Source: Gnetum montanum (taxonomy: Eukaryota; Streptophyta; Gnetopsida; Gnetales; Gnetaceae). From it: a DNA stretch of 64,000 nt. The stretch spans positions 228,505 through 292,504 of the forward strand of contig MNCI01035189.1 of assembly GCA_015680685.1 (NCBI GenBank), in the 5' to 3' direction. Position numbers and translations under genes: made by a program. Shown one piece after another: positions 10,980 through 22,745 of this stretch. The number at the start of each line of letters is the position of its first letter. The stretch's first letter is position 1. The notes beneath the pieces were generated by a model, which saw nothing but the letters and a program-made list of their open reading frames with translations, was not told where the DNA came from and searched no databases.

Positions 10980-11615
10980 ATCTCATTCTTTCTATACTTT
11001 GCCTATTGTTCTAAATGTTTTGTTATTAGACAATGCTTTTTCATCCATTAGTAACATTGATTGTGAGATAAATATTAAGCTTGAAAAATTAAGGATGGGG
11101 TCCTCCTCCCCCATATCTCAATGTTAGTTTTATTATAGAATGTTTAGGGCCTTTTTGATAGGTCCTTATTGTACCCACTTTTTTAAAGATCTAGTAACTA
11201 AGACAAGTGTGGATTTGACATTATCACATCCACTTGGGCCATCAAAATATGCTCCAAATCATCATTCCTAATAGCATTTTGGGATTCTATAAGCTTCCAG
11301 CATTTGGCCTTATCCATGCCCTGGAGGATAACATCAATTTTAGTAGTTCTAGAAATGTTTGAAGGTCTAAAATGATAAGTTTCATCCACCTATCAACATC
11401 ACCTACATTCCCAACATTAAAAACTCATGTCCTAGCTATAGTTTTGCCTCTATTAGGCCCCTCATGACTAGCCCACATCATCCCTAGTGCAATGAGCATC
11501 AATTTTAGTGACTTTGATAGCTTTTTGAAGGTTAAAGTTACATCTATCACCCAAGTGACACTAGATGATACTAGCATTAACATTAGCATCACAGTAGCCA
11601 CAAAATAAGAGGGAA
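10980..11615. other. Unassigned stretch before Ath-1 pol
   Basis: Contains a 63-residue minus-strand frame (11389-11198) without recognised motifs. The last 60 bases resemble the Athila linker between protease and RT, so Ath-1 sequence probably begins near 11560. Confidence 0.4.
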
Positions 11616-13265
11616 CCTAGTGGTTGACAACTAACTCTAATAGTAGCACATTATGCATGGAACTTACTGAGTGCCTGACATGCACCTGTGTTGAAAGCAT
11701 GGAGGAACTTGAGCAAGCTCATCACCAACTCTCTGATGATAAAGATGATGATACTTGTTGTGGAGAGTTGGAAATCCCTGATAATATCAAGCAAGAACCC
11801 TTAGAGTTAAAAACTCTACTGATTAGCATGGAGTATGCATTTTTAAACAATGGCAAGTCAGTCATAATTAATGCCAAACTTGCTCCTAAATAAAAAGAAA
11901 AGCTATTAATGGTGGTTAACAAATGGCCAATAGCTTTTGCTTGGTCATATCCCAAGCTAACAGGAATCGATCCAAGGATATGCTAGCATCGTATCTACAC
12001 TGACCTAGCCATGAAGCCAAGAAGGCATCTGTAGAGGTAGCTAAACTCCAAATTGAAATAGATCATCAAGAAGAAAATAGAACAACTCCTCAGGGTGGGG
12101 TTCATCTATGCCATCATAGATAGTGAGTCGATTAGTCCACTCATAATTTTTCCAAAGAAAGATGACAAGTGACAGGTCTACATCGACTTCAGGCTATTAA
12201 ATATGGTAACATTTAAAGATCATTTCCCATTGCCACTTATGGATCAAGTGTTGGACACTATCTTCGAGCATCACTATTATAGCTTTTTGGATGGTTATAG
12301 TGGCTATAACCAAATCCAAATTACATCAAAAGATCAAGCCAAGACAACATTTACGGGTTCCTAGGGACATTTACATATTGCAAGATGTCATTTGGTTTTT
12401 GCAATGCCCCTGCAACATTTCAATGCTTGGTCCTTAGTATTTTCCAACAAAAAATTGGTAGTGGGGTAGAAGTATTCATGGATGACTTATCTACCCATGG
12501 GACTACATTTGAGCAAGCCCTGGACCAACTTGAGCAAGTACTAAAAAGATGTATTGAAACAAACCTTAGGCTTAATTGGTAGAAAAGACATTTAATGGTC
12601 TAGGAAGGCATAGTATTGGGGCACCAAATTTCACAAGAAGGGATTGAGGTAGACCCAGAAAAAATAAGGGTCATCTAAGGAATCACACACCAACTAGAGA
12701 CATTAAAGATGTTTGATCATTCCTTGGACATACTGACTACTACTGGTGATTCATAGAGAATTTCTCTAAGATTACAAAGCTATTGGTCAAGCTTACAAAG
12801 AAAGATGCTCCATTAATTTGGACCAAAGAGTGTGAAGATGCATTCCAACTACTAAAGGAAAAGCTTGTAGAAACATCAATTCTATGAGCACCAAACTAGT
12901 CTAGACCATACCAAATAATGAAAAATGCATCTAATTATGCCTTGGAAGTTGTGCTTACATAGTTGGACAATAAGAAACATCCATAATACATCTCCTGTAT
13001 GAGCCAAAGCATTGTCGATGCACAATTAAATTACACCAAAATCGAGAAAGAATTAATGGTAGTGGTATATGCTCTTGAAAAGTTTAGGCACTATGTGCTT
13101 GGTTATAAAGAATTTGTGCACACAAACCACAGTGCCATTTAGTTCCTAATGAACAAGCTGATGGTGAGTCCCCATATCATATGATGGCTCATGATCTTGT
13201 AGGAATTCAATCTCACAATGGTAGATCGAAAAGGAACTAAGAATGTGATCATTGACAACTCTCTT
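11616..13265 (+). pseudogene. Ath-1 reverse transcriptase and RNase H
   Basis: RNA-dependent DNA polymerase with RNase H of the element. The linker frame 11624-11893 ends with the block before Athila RT (KTLLISMEYAFLNNGKSV). RT follows in broken frames: DFRLLN, HFPLPLMDQVLD, FLDGYSGYNQI, MSFGFCNAPATFQ and the catalytic VEVFMDD (FMDD as in Athila) at about 12460-12490, then LNW and GIVLGHQISQEGIEVDPEKI. RNase H (about 12900-13260) keeps YTKIEKELMVVVYALEKFRHYV, but its first catalytic Asp reads Asn (NASNYAL for DASNYAL in Ath-2). Many stops are TAG or TAA at Gln positions. Confidence 0.85.
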
Positions 13266-13339
13266 GATTAAGATAGGATAACAAAGAGGAGGAGAGCCTG
13301 CTCTCTAATTAGTTTCTAGATGAACGCCTCTTTATAAGA

Positions 13340-14540
13340 GCAACAAATGACCAAGTGCCCACTAAACCAAAATGGTATGATGGCATCCTCACTTACCTTC
13401 TCACTCAAGAGATGCTACAAGATCTAAACTTTAAGAAGACACAACAATTTCTTCATAAAGTAAAATATCTCAAAGAAATCAATATAAACCTTTACATGGT
13501 ATGTGTTGATGGCTTAGTTTGTTGGTGTGTCCCTAATGCAGGTCAACTATGCATTCTCCATGATGCTCACGAAGGCCCTTGTAGAGGCCACTATGCAAGG
13601 AGGTGCACGGCCATAAAAATCTTGATGGTAGGATACTATTGGCCTATAATCTTCAAGGATGCCCAGTAGTTTGCTTGATCTTGTAAGCGTTGTTAAAGAG
13701 ATGGTGAGATGACTGCTTGAATGGAGGATCCTCAATAGTGGATTCAACCATTGGAATCCTTTAACATGTGGAGCATAGACTTCATGGGTTCCATCATGCC
13801 CATGTCCATCAAACAGGCATATATCATCATAGTAGTTGACTATTGCACCAAATGGGTAGAAGTAGCAACCGTCATTGATTGTACCTCATCCACTATTACT
13901 CAATTTGCACAACAACATATTGTAAATAGGTTTGGGAGGCCGCATGCATTGAATTCTGACAATGGAACTCATTTTCTAGGTGCCACTTTTGGAAAGGTGA
14001 TGCAACCCTTAGGGGTTAAACATAAATTATTAACATCCTATCATCCCCAAGCCAATGATCAAGTAGAGACAACAAACCGAGAGATCACAAAGATCTTAAC
14101 AAGGACCATAAGCAAATATACGAGAGACTGGAGCACAAAACTGAATGATGCTCTTTGGGTGTACAAAAAACTTCCAATACTTCTAGTTCAATCTAAGCTT
14201 TGTACACTCTCAATAGCCTATGAATTGAATCTTGACCTAAGCCTAGCACAAAAAAGAAAGACTAATTAACCTCAACATGCTAGAAGAAAGCCGATTGGTG
14301 TCCCTATCTTTGAATGAAGTGCACAAGGAATTCAATAAACAACTACATGATTGAAGAATATGGAAAGTGAAATTTCAACTAGGAGATAAGGTTCTTTACT
14401 AGAATCCCACACATGTACCTTAGAAAACAAAATTCCAAACATTGTGGAAAGGACCTTACATAATTGACAAAACCTTTTCTTTTGGGGTCATAATCATATA
14501 TAAACCCAAGAGCCTAACTAAAAAGCAGTTGGTCAAAATA
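13340..14540 (+). pseudogene. Ath-1 integrase
   Basis: Integrase that joins element cDNA to the chromosome. The N-terminal HHCC module is visible as HDAHEGPCRGHYA and a later C-x2-C whose surroundings are stopped (13560-13700). The catalytic core in the frame 13751-14269 has SIDFMG, SDNGTHF and a conserved Glu in NDQVETTNREI, so all three D,D(35)E residues remain. The core ends at a stop at 14267; the C-terminal domain continues in another frame (KVKFQLGDKVLY, LWKGPYIIDKTF) to about 14540. Confidence 0.85.
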
Positions 14541-14544
14541 TGAT

Positions 14545-16700
14545 AAGTGAAGCTTTTCCATGAGCCAAAGCAAGCCAATGCAACAAATACCTCAACGAAT
14601 GAAAAACCATGTTCAATTTTTTGGCTCTCCTCCTTCCAACTCAATCATGGGGGGAGATGGCCATCCATGCTAATCATCTATATGACTCCTCAATTTTTCT
14701 ATTTTTTATTTTTTACATTTTTGATTTTGCAATTTGTTTATTTTACAAATTTTTGATTTTTAAAATTTTTCTTATTTTTACACCATTTTTAGTACATTTA
14801 AATATTTATTTCATATTTTACACTTTCTTATGCATTTTACTTTGTTCTGTTCGAGTGTGATTTTCAAATTTTTACTAATAAAGTGCTTTATTTCCAACAA
14901 GACACAATGGTGTTGTAGCTATTACTAATAGTGGTTTGAGCTTTATGTTTTTGGTTTACCAATGTCTAGTTTCTATTTTTGAATTTTTGTATCCATGACT
15001 TAGTCATGGTTTCTTCTTCATGGAATAGGCAGTGAATCCACATCATACACCCATCCACAAACTCTATGGTTTTTCTTGTTCTAGAAGTTTGAGGTCCCTT
15101 TCATTAAAGAAACTTTTAATAAATTTGTGACCTTAGTAGTTTCTAGAATTGAGAAATATTTGAAAATTTGAACAAGGTGTGACTTCAAGGGGACTCAGTA
15201 CTCTTTGTACTCTTCTACTTACTTGAGTGCTTGAGTGTTTTTCATAGACTTCTTACCAATCCATTCCAACCACTAATAGGAAGTCAAATAAAGTCTTTAC
15301 ATGGTGTGGTTTCCATCCAAAAATCCAAAAAAAAAGAGAGAGAAAGAAAACAAAACAAACAAAAGAAAAAAAACATGATGGAAATTCAAAGAATACCCCT
15401 TAGATAAATAAATAAGCTACAAGCATTAGTTGTGGAACTAGAAAGACATGCACCCATGCTTGAAAGTCCCCTCTAACTAAGGCCCTATCTCACTTACTAC
15501 TATTTTCTTCTCTTTATGGAATGGTGGTTTTTTTATGGGAGCACTCTTGTGTCTTGAGGATGTGGATCGGTCTTGGAGTGGTGATGAAAAGTCACTGAAA
15601 GAAGTTGGTTTTGGTTTGGACTAAGGATTGATCTTCTTTAGTCATTTTAAACATAAACTCCACAAGGAACTTCTTATGACCTTACTTGGAATTTCATTCC
15701 ACCTTCTCTATCATCCATCTATGCTAACCATAATTCACTTCACTATTGGTGTCCATGTTCTTAATTCTGTCTTAATCTGATGTATTTGAATTCTTAGGTA
15801 GAATCTTCTAGGTTTTGGTTCTTAACTTTCATTGACCATTAGTCACCTATGGGTTCCACATACTTCTTAGGTTGAGGTTATGGAAGGGCAAAAAAAGGCA
15901 TGAGCCTATTATAGGGAGGATCCACTTGCATATCTCTTGGTTAGGTTCGTTAAGCATCTTATCCTTCGACATTTTTGCAAAATGAATCTTTTGTACATTC
16001 ATCTTCTGCATCACACCATGTGTTCCTTTATAAATTTTGTTTATTAAATACATTATCCATCAAATTTTTCAATTTTTGAGCTTTCAAAGAACCTATTCAA
16101 TGATTTTATCATATTCTTGGTTTTTCTGGGATTCCATAGACCCTAATTTCATTGAAAAATTTATTATAGTTTTCAAGATATTTATGTTTGAAAATTTTTG
16201 CCAATGGGCCTATATATGGGGCCCTGTTAACATAAGACAAAAATAGTATAAATAGGCATGATCCCACTTAGAAAATTTTACATTTTCTCACAAATGTGAA
16301 ATGTGTTTTTCAAATTTTCAGAGCCTAGAATCTTCCAAAGCCCATAACATATAAATAGTTTATCCAAATCACTCTATTCTTTGACCTTGTAGCTATTGGA
16401 GGTAAGCTCTTCATTATGGGGGTCACAAATGTACCATTTTTGATAGACAATTTTTCATAATTTTTTGTAACTCCCACAAAGTTTAACTAAAAAATCACCT
16501 ATTGAATACTAAATTACAAGAGTTAAACCTTTTCAACAAGCTTTGGTAACACTTATAATAAATAATTAATAAAATAATAATAAAATAATTAATCTTCCAT
16601 GGTCAAACCTTCGCCAAAGTGTAACTAACTAATTAATGGGAGATGTACTCAAAACTTTAAAGTTACACATTACATCTACTAATCCATAAATGTGTTGTGA
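14545..16700 (+). other. Ath-1 long non-coding spacer
   Basis: Starts with a polypurine-like CATGGGGGGAGATGG at 14647-14661, shared with Ath-2 (39569-39583) and Ath-3 (28090-28105, reverse). Low-complexity T-rich DNA follows, then the conserved block at 15176-15500 (TGTGACTTCAAGGGGACT, TTTACATGGTGTGGTTTCC, GACTAGAAAGACATG-like, CCCTCTAACTAAGGCCC). Four copies in this window keep the block although their coding DNA is decayed. The 3' part carries a TATA box at 16247. Confidence 0.7.
16247..16256 (+). promoter_or_regulatory. TATA box ahead of the env-position ORF
   Basis: TATAAATAGG is a perfect plant TATA box 451 bp upstream of the ATG at 16707. It is internal to the element, not in an LTR, and could drive a separate transcript of the downstream ORF. 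Promoter activity is an inference. Confidence 0.45.
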
Positions 16701-16706
16701 CTATAC

Positions 16707-18345
16707 ATGGCACCAAAAGGAAAGCACACACAGAAAGTAGGATGGTCCTAACCAAATAAGAAATGGCCAAGAATCGCACCAAGAAGAACCACTTGCAATC
16801 CATGCCACAAGTCCTCTTAGGGAAGAGGCAGAAGTGGAATCTATCAAATAGATTCTAGAAATAGTAGCAGTAGCAATAGAACACTTCCATAGGGATGACG
16901 CACCAGTGCAACTAGAAAATCTTGAGGTGACCTTAACATAGGCTTGCCTAAATCAAATTAAATTAAGGGAGCTCCAAAAATTGGTGCTCCAAGAGTTAAA
17001 TTTTGGCCCTTTCCTAGAGCATGCACCAAAAGAAGTATAAGACCAATTGAAGGTCTCTCCCATGTGGCCAATCATCACTTCCACTGAGAAGTGCTACATG
17101 GGAGAGACATTGCTATTCTAGAATAACAGGAAGCTTGGAGCAATGGTAAAAATCAAGGACATTTCAGTGTCCTACTTAGCATAGGCCATTACTGTAGTGC
17201 TTGGGTTTCCCAAAATAGGGGCAAATCTTACTGAAATTCCAATGTAGGCAGATATGAGCATAAAGAAAAAATAGGTGTAGTCATGTTATGGTGTTGACTA
17301 TAAGCAGTTTGACATGCTCACACTAGAAGAGAGGATCCATTATAAGATTGTAGCCTTTCACCTCAATCCCATGGTGAGGCCAAGCAAAATCACTACCTTA
17401 TCTGCTCGAGCATGCACTACTTTGAGTGTGAGATTCTCAATTAACCTTCCATTGCTAATCTATCTACAGAAGGAAAAGTAGTTTAAAGAAAATGAATAAG
17501 GAAGGAAGGCACTCCCCTTTCCATGCCTCATTAGGAAACTTTGTTGAAAGAGAGGGATAGTCCATTACACTAATGATATTATCAAAACTATTCCAACTAT
17601 CAATTGGGTAGAAATGATGAATGATAAAATGCCTACCACAACTATCCATGAAGAGGAGCAACGACCACCACCTCAACCTACCACTCAAACAACTATGCTA
17701 GACATCGTTGCAACTGTCCAATGGTTGCAAGAATGCAAAGAATGGCTCTTGAGTGAACAAAAGTAATGAGTAGGCATGATTGGTGGGGACCCATCCATCT
17801 ACAGACCATCCACGAGTCACCTTAATGAGGTGGCCCGAACAATTAGTTTGATGGATGAGGGTGAATCTATTTTCTTAGCCTAAAGAACACAACTACTCAT
17901 GAGGTCAAATTCAAGCACCAAAGAGGTCACAATATCTCTTGTAGAATAACAGACACTCCTAGAAACCACTGAGAACATTGTGACATTCTTGGTGCACTTG
18001 GTGGAGGATGAGAAGGCAATAGTTTTGGTGATGCAACACTAGAGGTAAGAAATAGTAGCAGAAGTGGTCACTGACAAGACTATCGAAATGCTCAACGAAC
18101 CTATGGCATTTGCACCAGACATCACTGCACTCAAAGATGTACAAACATCTGTAGGGATCATAAGTAGTAGAATAAATGTAGCACGATATGAGGAACTATT
18201 GGACCAACTAGTGGAAACTAGGCAACTGCTTCTGGATGTCTTTGACCTTCTGGACAATATCACTATAATCCAATCAGAGCTATTGGAGGAAAGGGACACG
18301 ATGCAGACTATTCATGATCATTGGATCTTCTCTTTCACTCTTTAG
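16707..18345 (+). pseudogene. Ath-1 env-position ORF (plant transposon-associated protein-like)
   Basis: Begins MAPKGKHTQKVG at 16707 and can be followed, with one or more frameshifts and about a dozen stops, to the stop at 18343-18345. The middle contains LGFPKIGANLTEI and, 120 residues later, ALPFPCLIRKLC, the two blocks I associate with the plant transposon-associated domain (PF20167/Athila ORF type). The C-terminal 90 residues (18064-18345) are Leu/Glu-rich and probably coiled. It occupies the env position of Athila elements, but I see no signal peptide or membrane segment, so envelope function is not supported. Most stops are TAG where Gln or Trp would fit. Confidence 0.55.
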
Positions 18346-18567
18346 TTTCCAAGAGGCGTTGGATGTTAGTTTTATCTAGGGTGTTCACTTCTCTAATCAT
18401 GAACACCCAATTTTGTAAAGATTGTAACTCTGTACACTTAGGCACTTAGAGTCTATTTGTTCCATCTTAGTTAGTTTGTGTGTCAGTCAATAATGCCATA
18501 CCTTCCCAATATTTTGTAAGGAACTTGTTCCTCCTCTTCTTCACTCGAGGACAAGTTTTCATTCAAT

Positions 18568-18580
18568 CATGGGGGTATAA
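18568..18580 (+). other. Ath-1 polypurine tract
   Basis: CATGGGGGTATAA directly precedes the 3' LTR. Ath-3 has CATGGGGGTA in the same place on the minus strand (26180-26189), and about 80 bp upstream of each tract are also alike (18480-18567 against 26193-26270). It primes plus-strand DNA synthesis. Confidence 0.75.
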
Positions 18581-19434
18581 TGAATGATATTTTTTCGTGT
18601 GCTCCAATGTCGGGTACCTGATGTTGGAGCCTTGACATTGAGTATCCAATGTCAAAGCCCAGATGCAATGTCAAATATTTGATGTCATGGGGTATATGAA
18701 AACCTATAAATATAGCACTTGGACTCACGATTTCCAGTTAATTTTCATATTAGTTTTTAATTAGAGTAGCAAAGTTTTTGTAGTTTGTTTTCTCCAAAGT
18801 TAGAATCTTTTTTTAGTGCCTGTAGTAGGAGTCTAAGTGTGTATAGATCTTTATTCAAATATTGATGTACCTGAGCTCAGCAGTGTGATGGGAATAAAAA
18901 TGAACTATTTTAAAAATCCTTGTAGCACTAGGAATAAATTAATGTTTCCTTTAATGCACTTTACTTTAATGCATTTTAATTAAGCAATTGATTTATGGTT
19001 GTTAATGAACACAAGCATGACAACTTCGAGCATAGATACAGTGCTTGGTAACCTAGCAACGCTTAACGTTTGGTAGCCCAGTAGTGCTATATGTGTTCAG
19101 GTGTGTCCAAGGAAGTGGGATGGGTACTTGTGTTAGGCTAGCTAGGCAGTAGATGAATTCGATCTTAAATTACTTTATCTTTTATTTCTTTTTGTTGGTG
19201 ATCAAATTTATAAAACATAAAATGATAAAAATCATGTACCTCAATTACACTTAAACCATACCCTTGAGCTTCACAAGTGTAGTTGGGAAGACAACAAACA
19301 TTCTTAACTTCCATTTCACTTCCTAAAGGAACTAGTGCACTAGAGAATTATAGGTTCACAGAATTCGATTGGATCACATGTAAACACCTTAGTGATTCGT
19401 ACTATTGGGTGTAGGGGTACGTATTCACTCATCA
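18581..19434 (+). repeat. 3' LTR of Ath-1 (854 bp)
   Basis: Starts TGAATGATATTTT and ends CACTCATCA. Its last 40 bp (TTGGGTGTAGGGGTAC) correspond to the end of the other Athila LTRs read on the minus strand. A TATA box TATAAATA sits at 18705-18712, only 125 bp from the LTR start, and AATAAA at 18893. The 125 bp before the TATA box are built of repeated CAATGTC or its reverse (about six times). Confidence 0.8.
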
Positions 19435-19464
19435 CTCATCTACTTACAGATTTTAGAAAATAAA

Positions 19465-20250
19465 CCATGCAAGGCTCTTGGATTTAGGTTCTGGAGTCAA
19501 CTTGATTTTCCAAGAAATGTATGAGGCTTGGAACCTACCTCCTTTGAAAAATAACAACATCAAATTGGAGTTAGCAAATCAGTCCATCATTTTCCCTCTG
19601 GGGCTAGTGGAGGACATTGTGACTAGCATTTGTGGGTGGTTCTATCCTACTAATTTTCTCATGATTCATATGAAAAATTGCAAAGGGGAATTTTCTATAA
19701 TCATGGAAAGGACATGGCTAAGTACAATAGATGCTAGGATGGAGATCTAAGACCTTTCCTTGGCAAGTTCCAAGAAAAATGAATTTGATAAAGTTGATAA
19801 GAAGAGACTTCCATTCATTGCATACAGTGACACAGGGTGCCACTGCGTGTAGAAATTGTGGACCATCAAAGATACATCATTCCAAGCATGAAACTAGTGT
19901 GTTGAAATAGCAATGATTAAAATGTACCTATATGTAGTAGCAATAAATTAAGAAGATCCCAAGTGGCTGATAACAGATGATCAGATTGAATCCACCATAT
20001 GCATGGAACCCTTTGAGAGCCTCACTAGCACTTATATTGAAAGCATGGATAAAATGGAGTAACTCCATTGTCAACTCTCTCCAACACCTAAAGCAAAATA
20101 GATTGGGGAGAGTTGAAGATCCTTGATAACGTCAAGCAAGAGCCTCTTGCACTAAAGGCTTTACTAGCAAGCATGGAATATGCTTTTCTCAATAATAACA
20201 ATTGGTGATCATCAATGCTATACTTGCTCTTGTATAAAAACAAACATTGT
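19465..20250 (+). pseudogene. Ath-2 protease and linker
   Basis: Retropepsin-like domain: DLGSGVNLI replaces the active-site DSG/DTG region, so the second residue is changed and activity is doubtful. FPLGLVEDIVTSICGW, then a GEFSIIMERTWLSTIDAR block (usual form LGRPFL) follow; the frame 19478-19750 is open. The linker (19960-20250) keeps PICMELTR-like and SMEYAFLNN-like segments in broken frames. The protein would process gag-pol. The Ath-1 LTR lies 30 bp upstream. Confidence 0.75.
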
Positions 20251-20359
20251 TAAAGGTGGTGAACAAATGACCAACAACTTTTGCTTGGTCATATCATGAG
20301 CTTATAGGAAGCAATCCACGTATATGCCAACACTGTATCTATACATGCTCCTCCATCTA

Positions 20360-22520
20360 GCCAAAATGGCACAGGTTGAACCCCAAATTAAAGTAGGTTG
20401 TCAAAGAGGAGATTGAACAACTCCTCAAGGCTAAGTTCATCTACCTAATTTTGAATAGTGAATGGGTTAGTTCACTCATTATTATTCCAAAGAAAGGAGG
20501 AAAATGGAGAGTTTGCATAGACTTTTAGTTGTTGAACATAGAAACTTATAAAGATCACTTTTCATTACCATTATTTGACCAAGTGTTGGACATAGTAGGG
20601 CATTGCTATTACAACTTCCTGGATGGTTATAGTGGCTATAACCAAATCTAGATAGCACTGGAGGACTAGGCCAAAATAACATTCATAAGTCCTTAGGGAA
20701 CTATTGCATATAGAAAGATGCCCTTTGGCCTGTGTAATGCCCTTGCTACATTCCAATGGTTGGTCCTTGATGAGTGGCGAGGTACCCCTACACTCAACCA
20801 TACGAAACGAGCGTAGCACACACGATCCGGTCGAACTCCGCAAACGGACTAGTTGTGGCACCTAGACAGTTATCCTTAGGTCGCAGTTTGCTATCTTCCC
20901 ACCTAGACTAGTATTGTACTTGTCACGTATGGTTTAGTCCAAATGAGGTGCATGATGTGTTCCTAATCTATGCTACTCCTGAAGGCAATGGAAAATAATA
21001 TTAACTAAGCTAAGCTAGGAGGAGAAGGGTAAGAGAATCTAATCTAGCCTAAGTGCGACGAGCAACCGATTCCTTGATCAACCATACACATCTTGGACCT
21101 CGTGCACTACTACCACTGGGATTACCAAGCACAGATCCTAGGTACGCCACTGGGCTACCAAGTAGTCACACTTAAATGCTCAAAATCAAGTCGTACTCGT
21201 TCCGCGTTGTGATGAGTAACCGATTCCTTGACTAACGATACACATCCTTAGATGCTCGTAATCAAGTTGTACTCATACCGCATTCTAGGAGTTTAAGGGT
21301 GAGAGAGAGAGCAGTAAATAACATTAAATAAATAAATAAATAAATAACAAAGTGACTGCTGCAATGATGAAGTAATCTCTATCTTTATTTTTGATCATGT
21401 GTGTGTCCAAGTACGTCACACTTGAATAAGACACCGTACAATCACATTCACCACACTACGGGTAGACATGGGAAAAATAATCTATCTCTGGAGTGGTCAA
21501 ATTGCCAGAGCTTCGCTACTTCTATTCTATCTATGCCAAACAAGGGAGAGCCATGTCTTATTTATAGATATGGCAACAGACTGCGATATCACGTACGCGA
21601 TATCGTAGGAAAGACGCGATATCGCAGGGGATGCGATATTGCGGCGGACGCAATATCGCAGCCTATGCGAATCACGTCTCATCAGTCCTCAACATATTTT
21701 AACAAAAAATTGATAGTAAGGTAGAAGTCTTCATGGATGACTTCTCTACCTATGAGGCCACATTTGAGCAAGCCTTGGACCATCTTGAGCAAGTACTTCA
21801 AAGATGTATGAAGACCAACTTGAAGCTCAATTGGTAAAAGAGCCATTTGATGGTCTAAAAAGGTATTATCTCTAAAGAGTCATTTCTAGCAAAGGAATTG
21901 AAGTGGATCCAAAAAAAGTACAAGTCATCCAGGGAATCACCAAAAAACTAGAAATAATAAAAAATGTAAGGTCATTCCTTGGCCACACTACTTATTATAG
22001 GTGCTTCATCGAGAACTTCTTAAAAATTGCTAAATTATTTATGGAGCTGACAAAGAAGGATGCACCTTTCACTTGGACTAGAGAATGCAAGAGTGAATTT
22101 TAATAGTTAAAATAAACGATCATGGAGACTCTAATTCTATGGGCACTTTAATGGTTCAGGTCATTCTACATCATGATTGATGCATCTAATTATGCTTTGG
22201 GGGCTGTGCTTACATAATTGGATGATCAAAAATGTCCTTACTACATCCATTGTACAAGTTGAAGCATTGTGGATGCACAATTGAACTACACCACCATTGA
22301 AAAGGAGCTAATGGTAGTGATGTATGCCTTAGAAAAATTTAGGCACTATGTGCTTGAATATCAAGTTTTTGTGCACATAGATCATAGTGACATCTGGTTC
22401 CTCATGAACAAACCAACAGTGAGCTCTTGTGTCATATGGTGGCTACTAATTTTTCAAGAGTTTTACCTCACTATGATGAATAGAAAGAGGATTGAGAATG
22501 TGGTAGTTAATCACTTGTAT
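20360..22520 (+). pseudogene. Ath-2 reverse transcriptase and RNase H, split by a solo LTR
   Basis: RT motifs on both sides of the insertion at 20768-21684: IPKKGGKWRVCIDF, HYNYLDGYSGYNQI-like and MPFGLCNA up to 20767, then VEVFMDDFSTYEATFEQALD, LNW, IEVDPKKVQVIQGI and VRSFLGHTTYYRCFIENF from 21690. RNase H keeps IDASNYALGAVL and YTTIEKELMVVMYALEKFRHYV. Joining GTCCT at 20763-20767 with 21690 restores the order seen in Ath-1. Stops are scattered; the copy is dead. Confidence 0.85.
20768..21684 (-). repeat. Solo Athila LTR S1 (917 bp)
   Basis: TGATGAGTGGCGAGG to GTCTCATCA, flanked by exact 5-bp target duplications GTCCT (20763-20767 and 21685-21689). It interrupts the RT of Ath-2. The minus orientation is inferred from the matching LTRs of Ath-3. 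Near its right end are six degenerate copies of GCGATATCGC (21580-21662), and a TATA box (TATAAATA, minus strand) lies near 21560. Confidence 0.93.
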
Positions 22521-22529
22521 TGATTATGA

Positions 22530-22745
22530 TTGGATAAAAAAGAGGATAGAGGACTATTATATGATCAATTTCCAAATGAACTCCTCTTTGCTAGAGCTAC
22601 TGAAGTTCAAAATCCCAAAGATTCTAATTGGTATGATCACATCTTCTTCTCTGTACTCACTCAAGAGATGCCACATGAATGGGATAGTAGGAGGAAACAA
22701 CAGTTTCTTCACTAGGCTAAACACTACTTGGAAATTAAGGGCAAC
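22530..22745 (+). pseudogene. Ath-2 integrase, N-terminal part
   Basis: The region before the zinc module: RATEVQNPKDSNWYDHIF, LTQEMPHEWDSRRKQQFLH. It matches Ath-1 at 13350-13480 (WYDGILTYLLTQEM, KKTQQFLHKV). It stops at the border of Cop-1; the zinc module and core continue at 38362. Confidence 0.8.

Larger units (their letters stand above)
11616..19434 (+). mobile_element. Ath-1: Athila-lineage element, 5'-truncated, with 3' LTR
   Basis: Plus-strand order: protease-RT linker (11616-11893), RT and RNase H (12054-13260), integrase (13340-14540), long spacer (14545-16700), env-position ORF (16707-18345), polypurine tract (18568-18580) and 3' LTR (18581-19434). Gag, protease and 5' LTR are missing or replaced by older repeats. 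It ends against Ath-2 protease sequence; the expected target duplication would be CTCAT (19435-19439), with no left partner found. The FMDD RT motif and the spacer-plus-ORF layout are Athila-like. Confidence 0.75.

Noticed and set aside
14647-14661. Polypurine tract followed by an LTR at 14662
   Set aside because: CATGGGGGGAGATGG looks like a polypurine tract, but the DNA after it is the Athila spacer; the LTR follows at 18581 with its own tract. It could be a central-type tract.
18064-18345. Envelope glycoprotein in Ath-1
   Set aside because: Position fits but no hydrophobic membrane or signal segment is visible.
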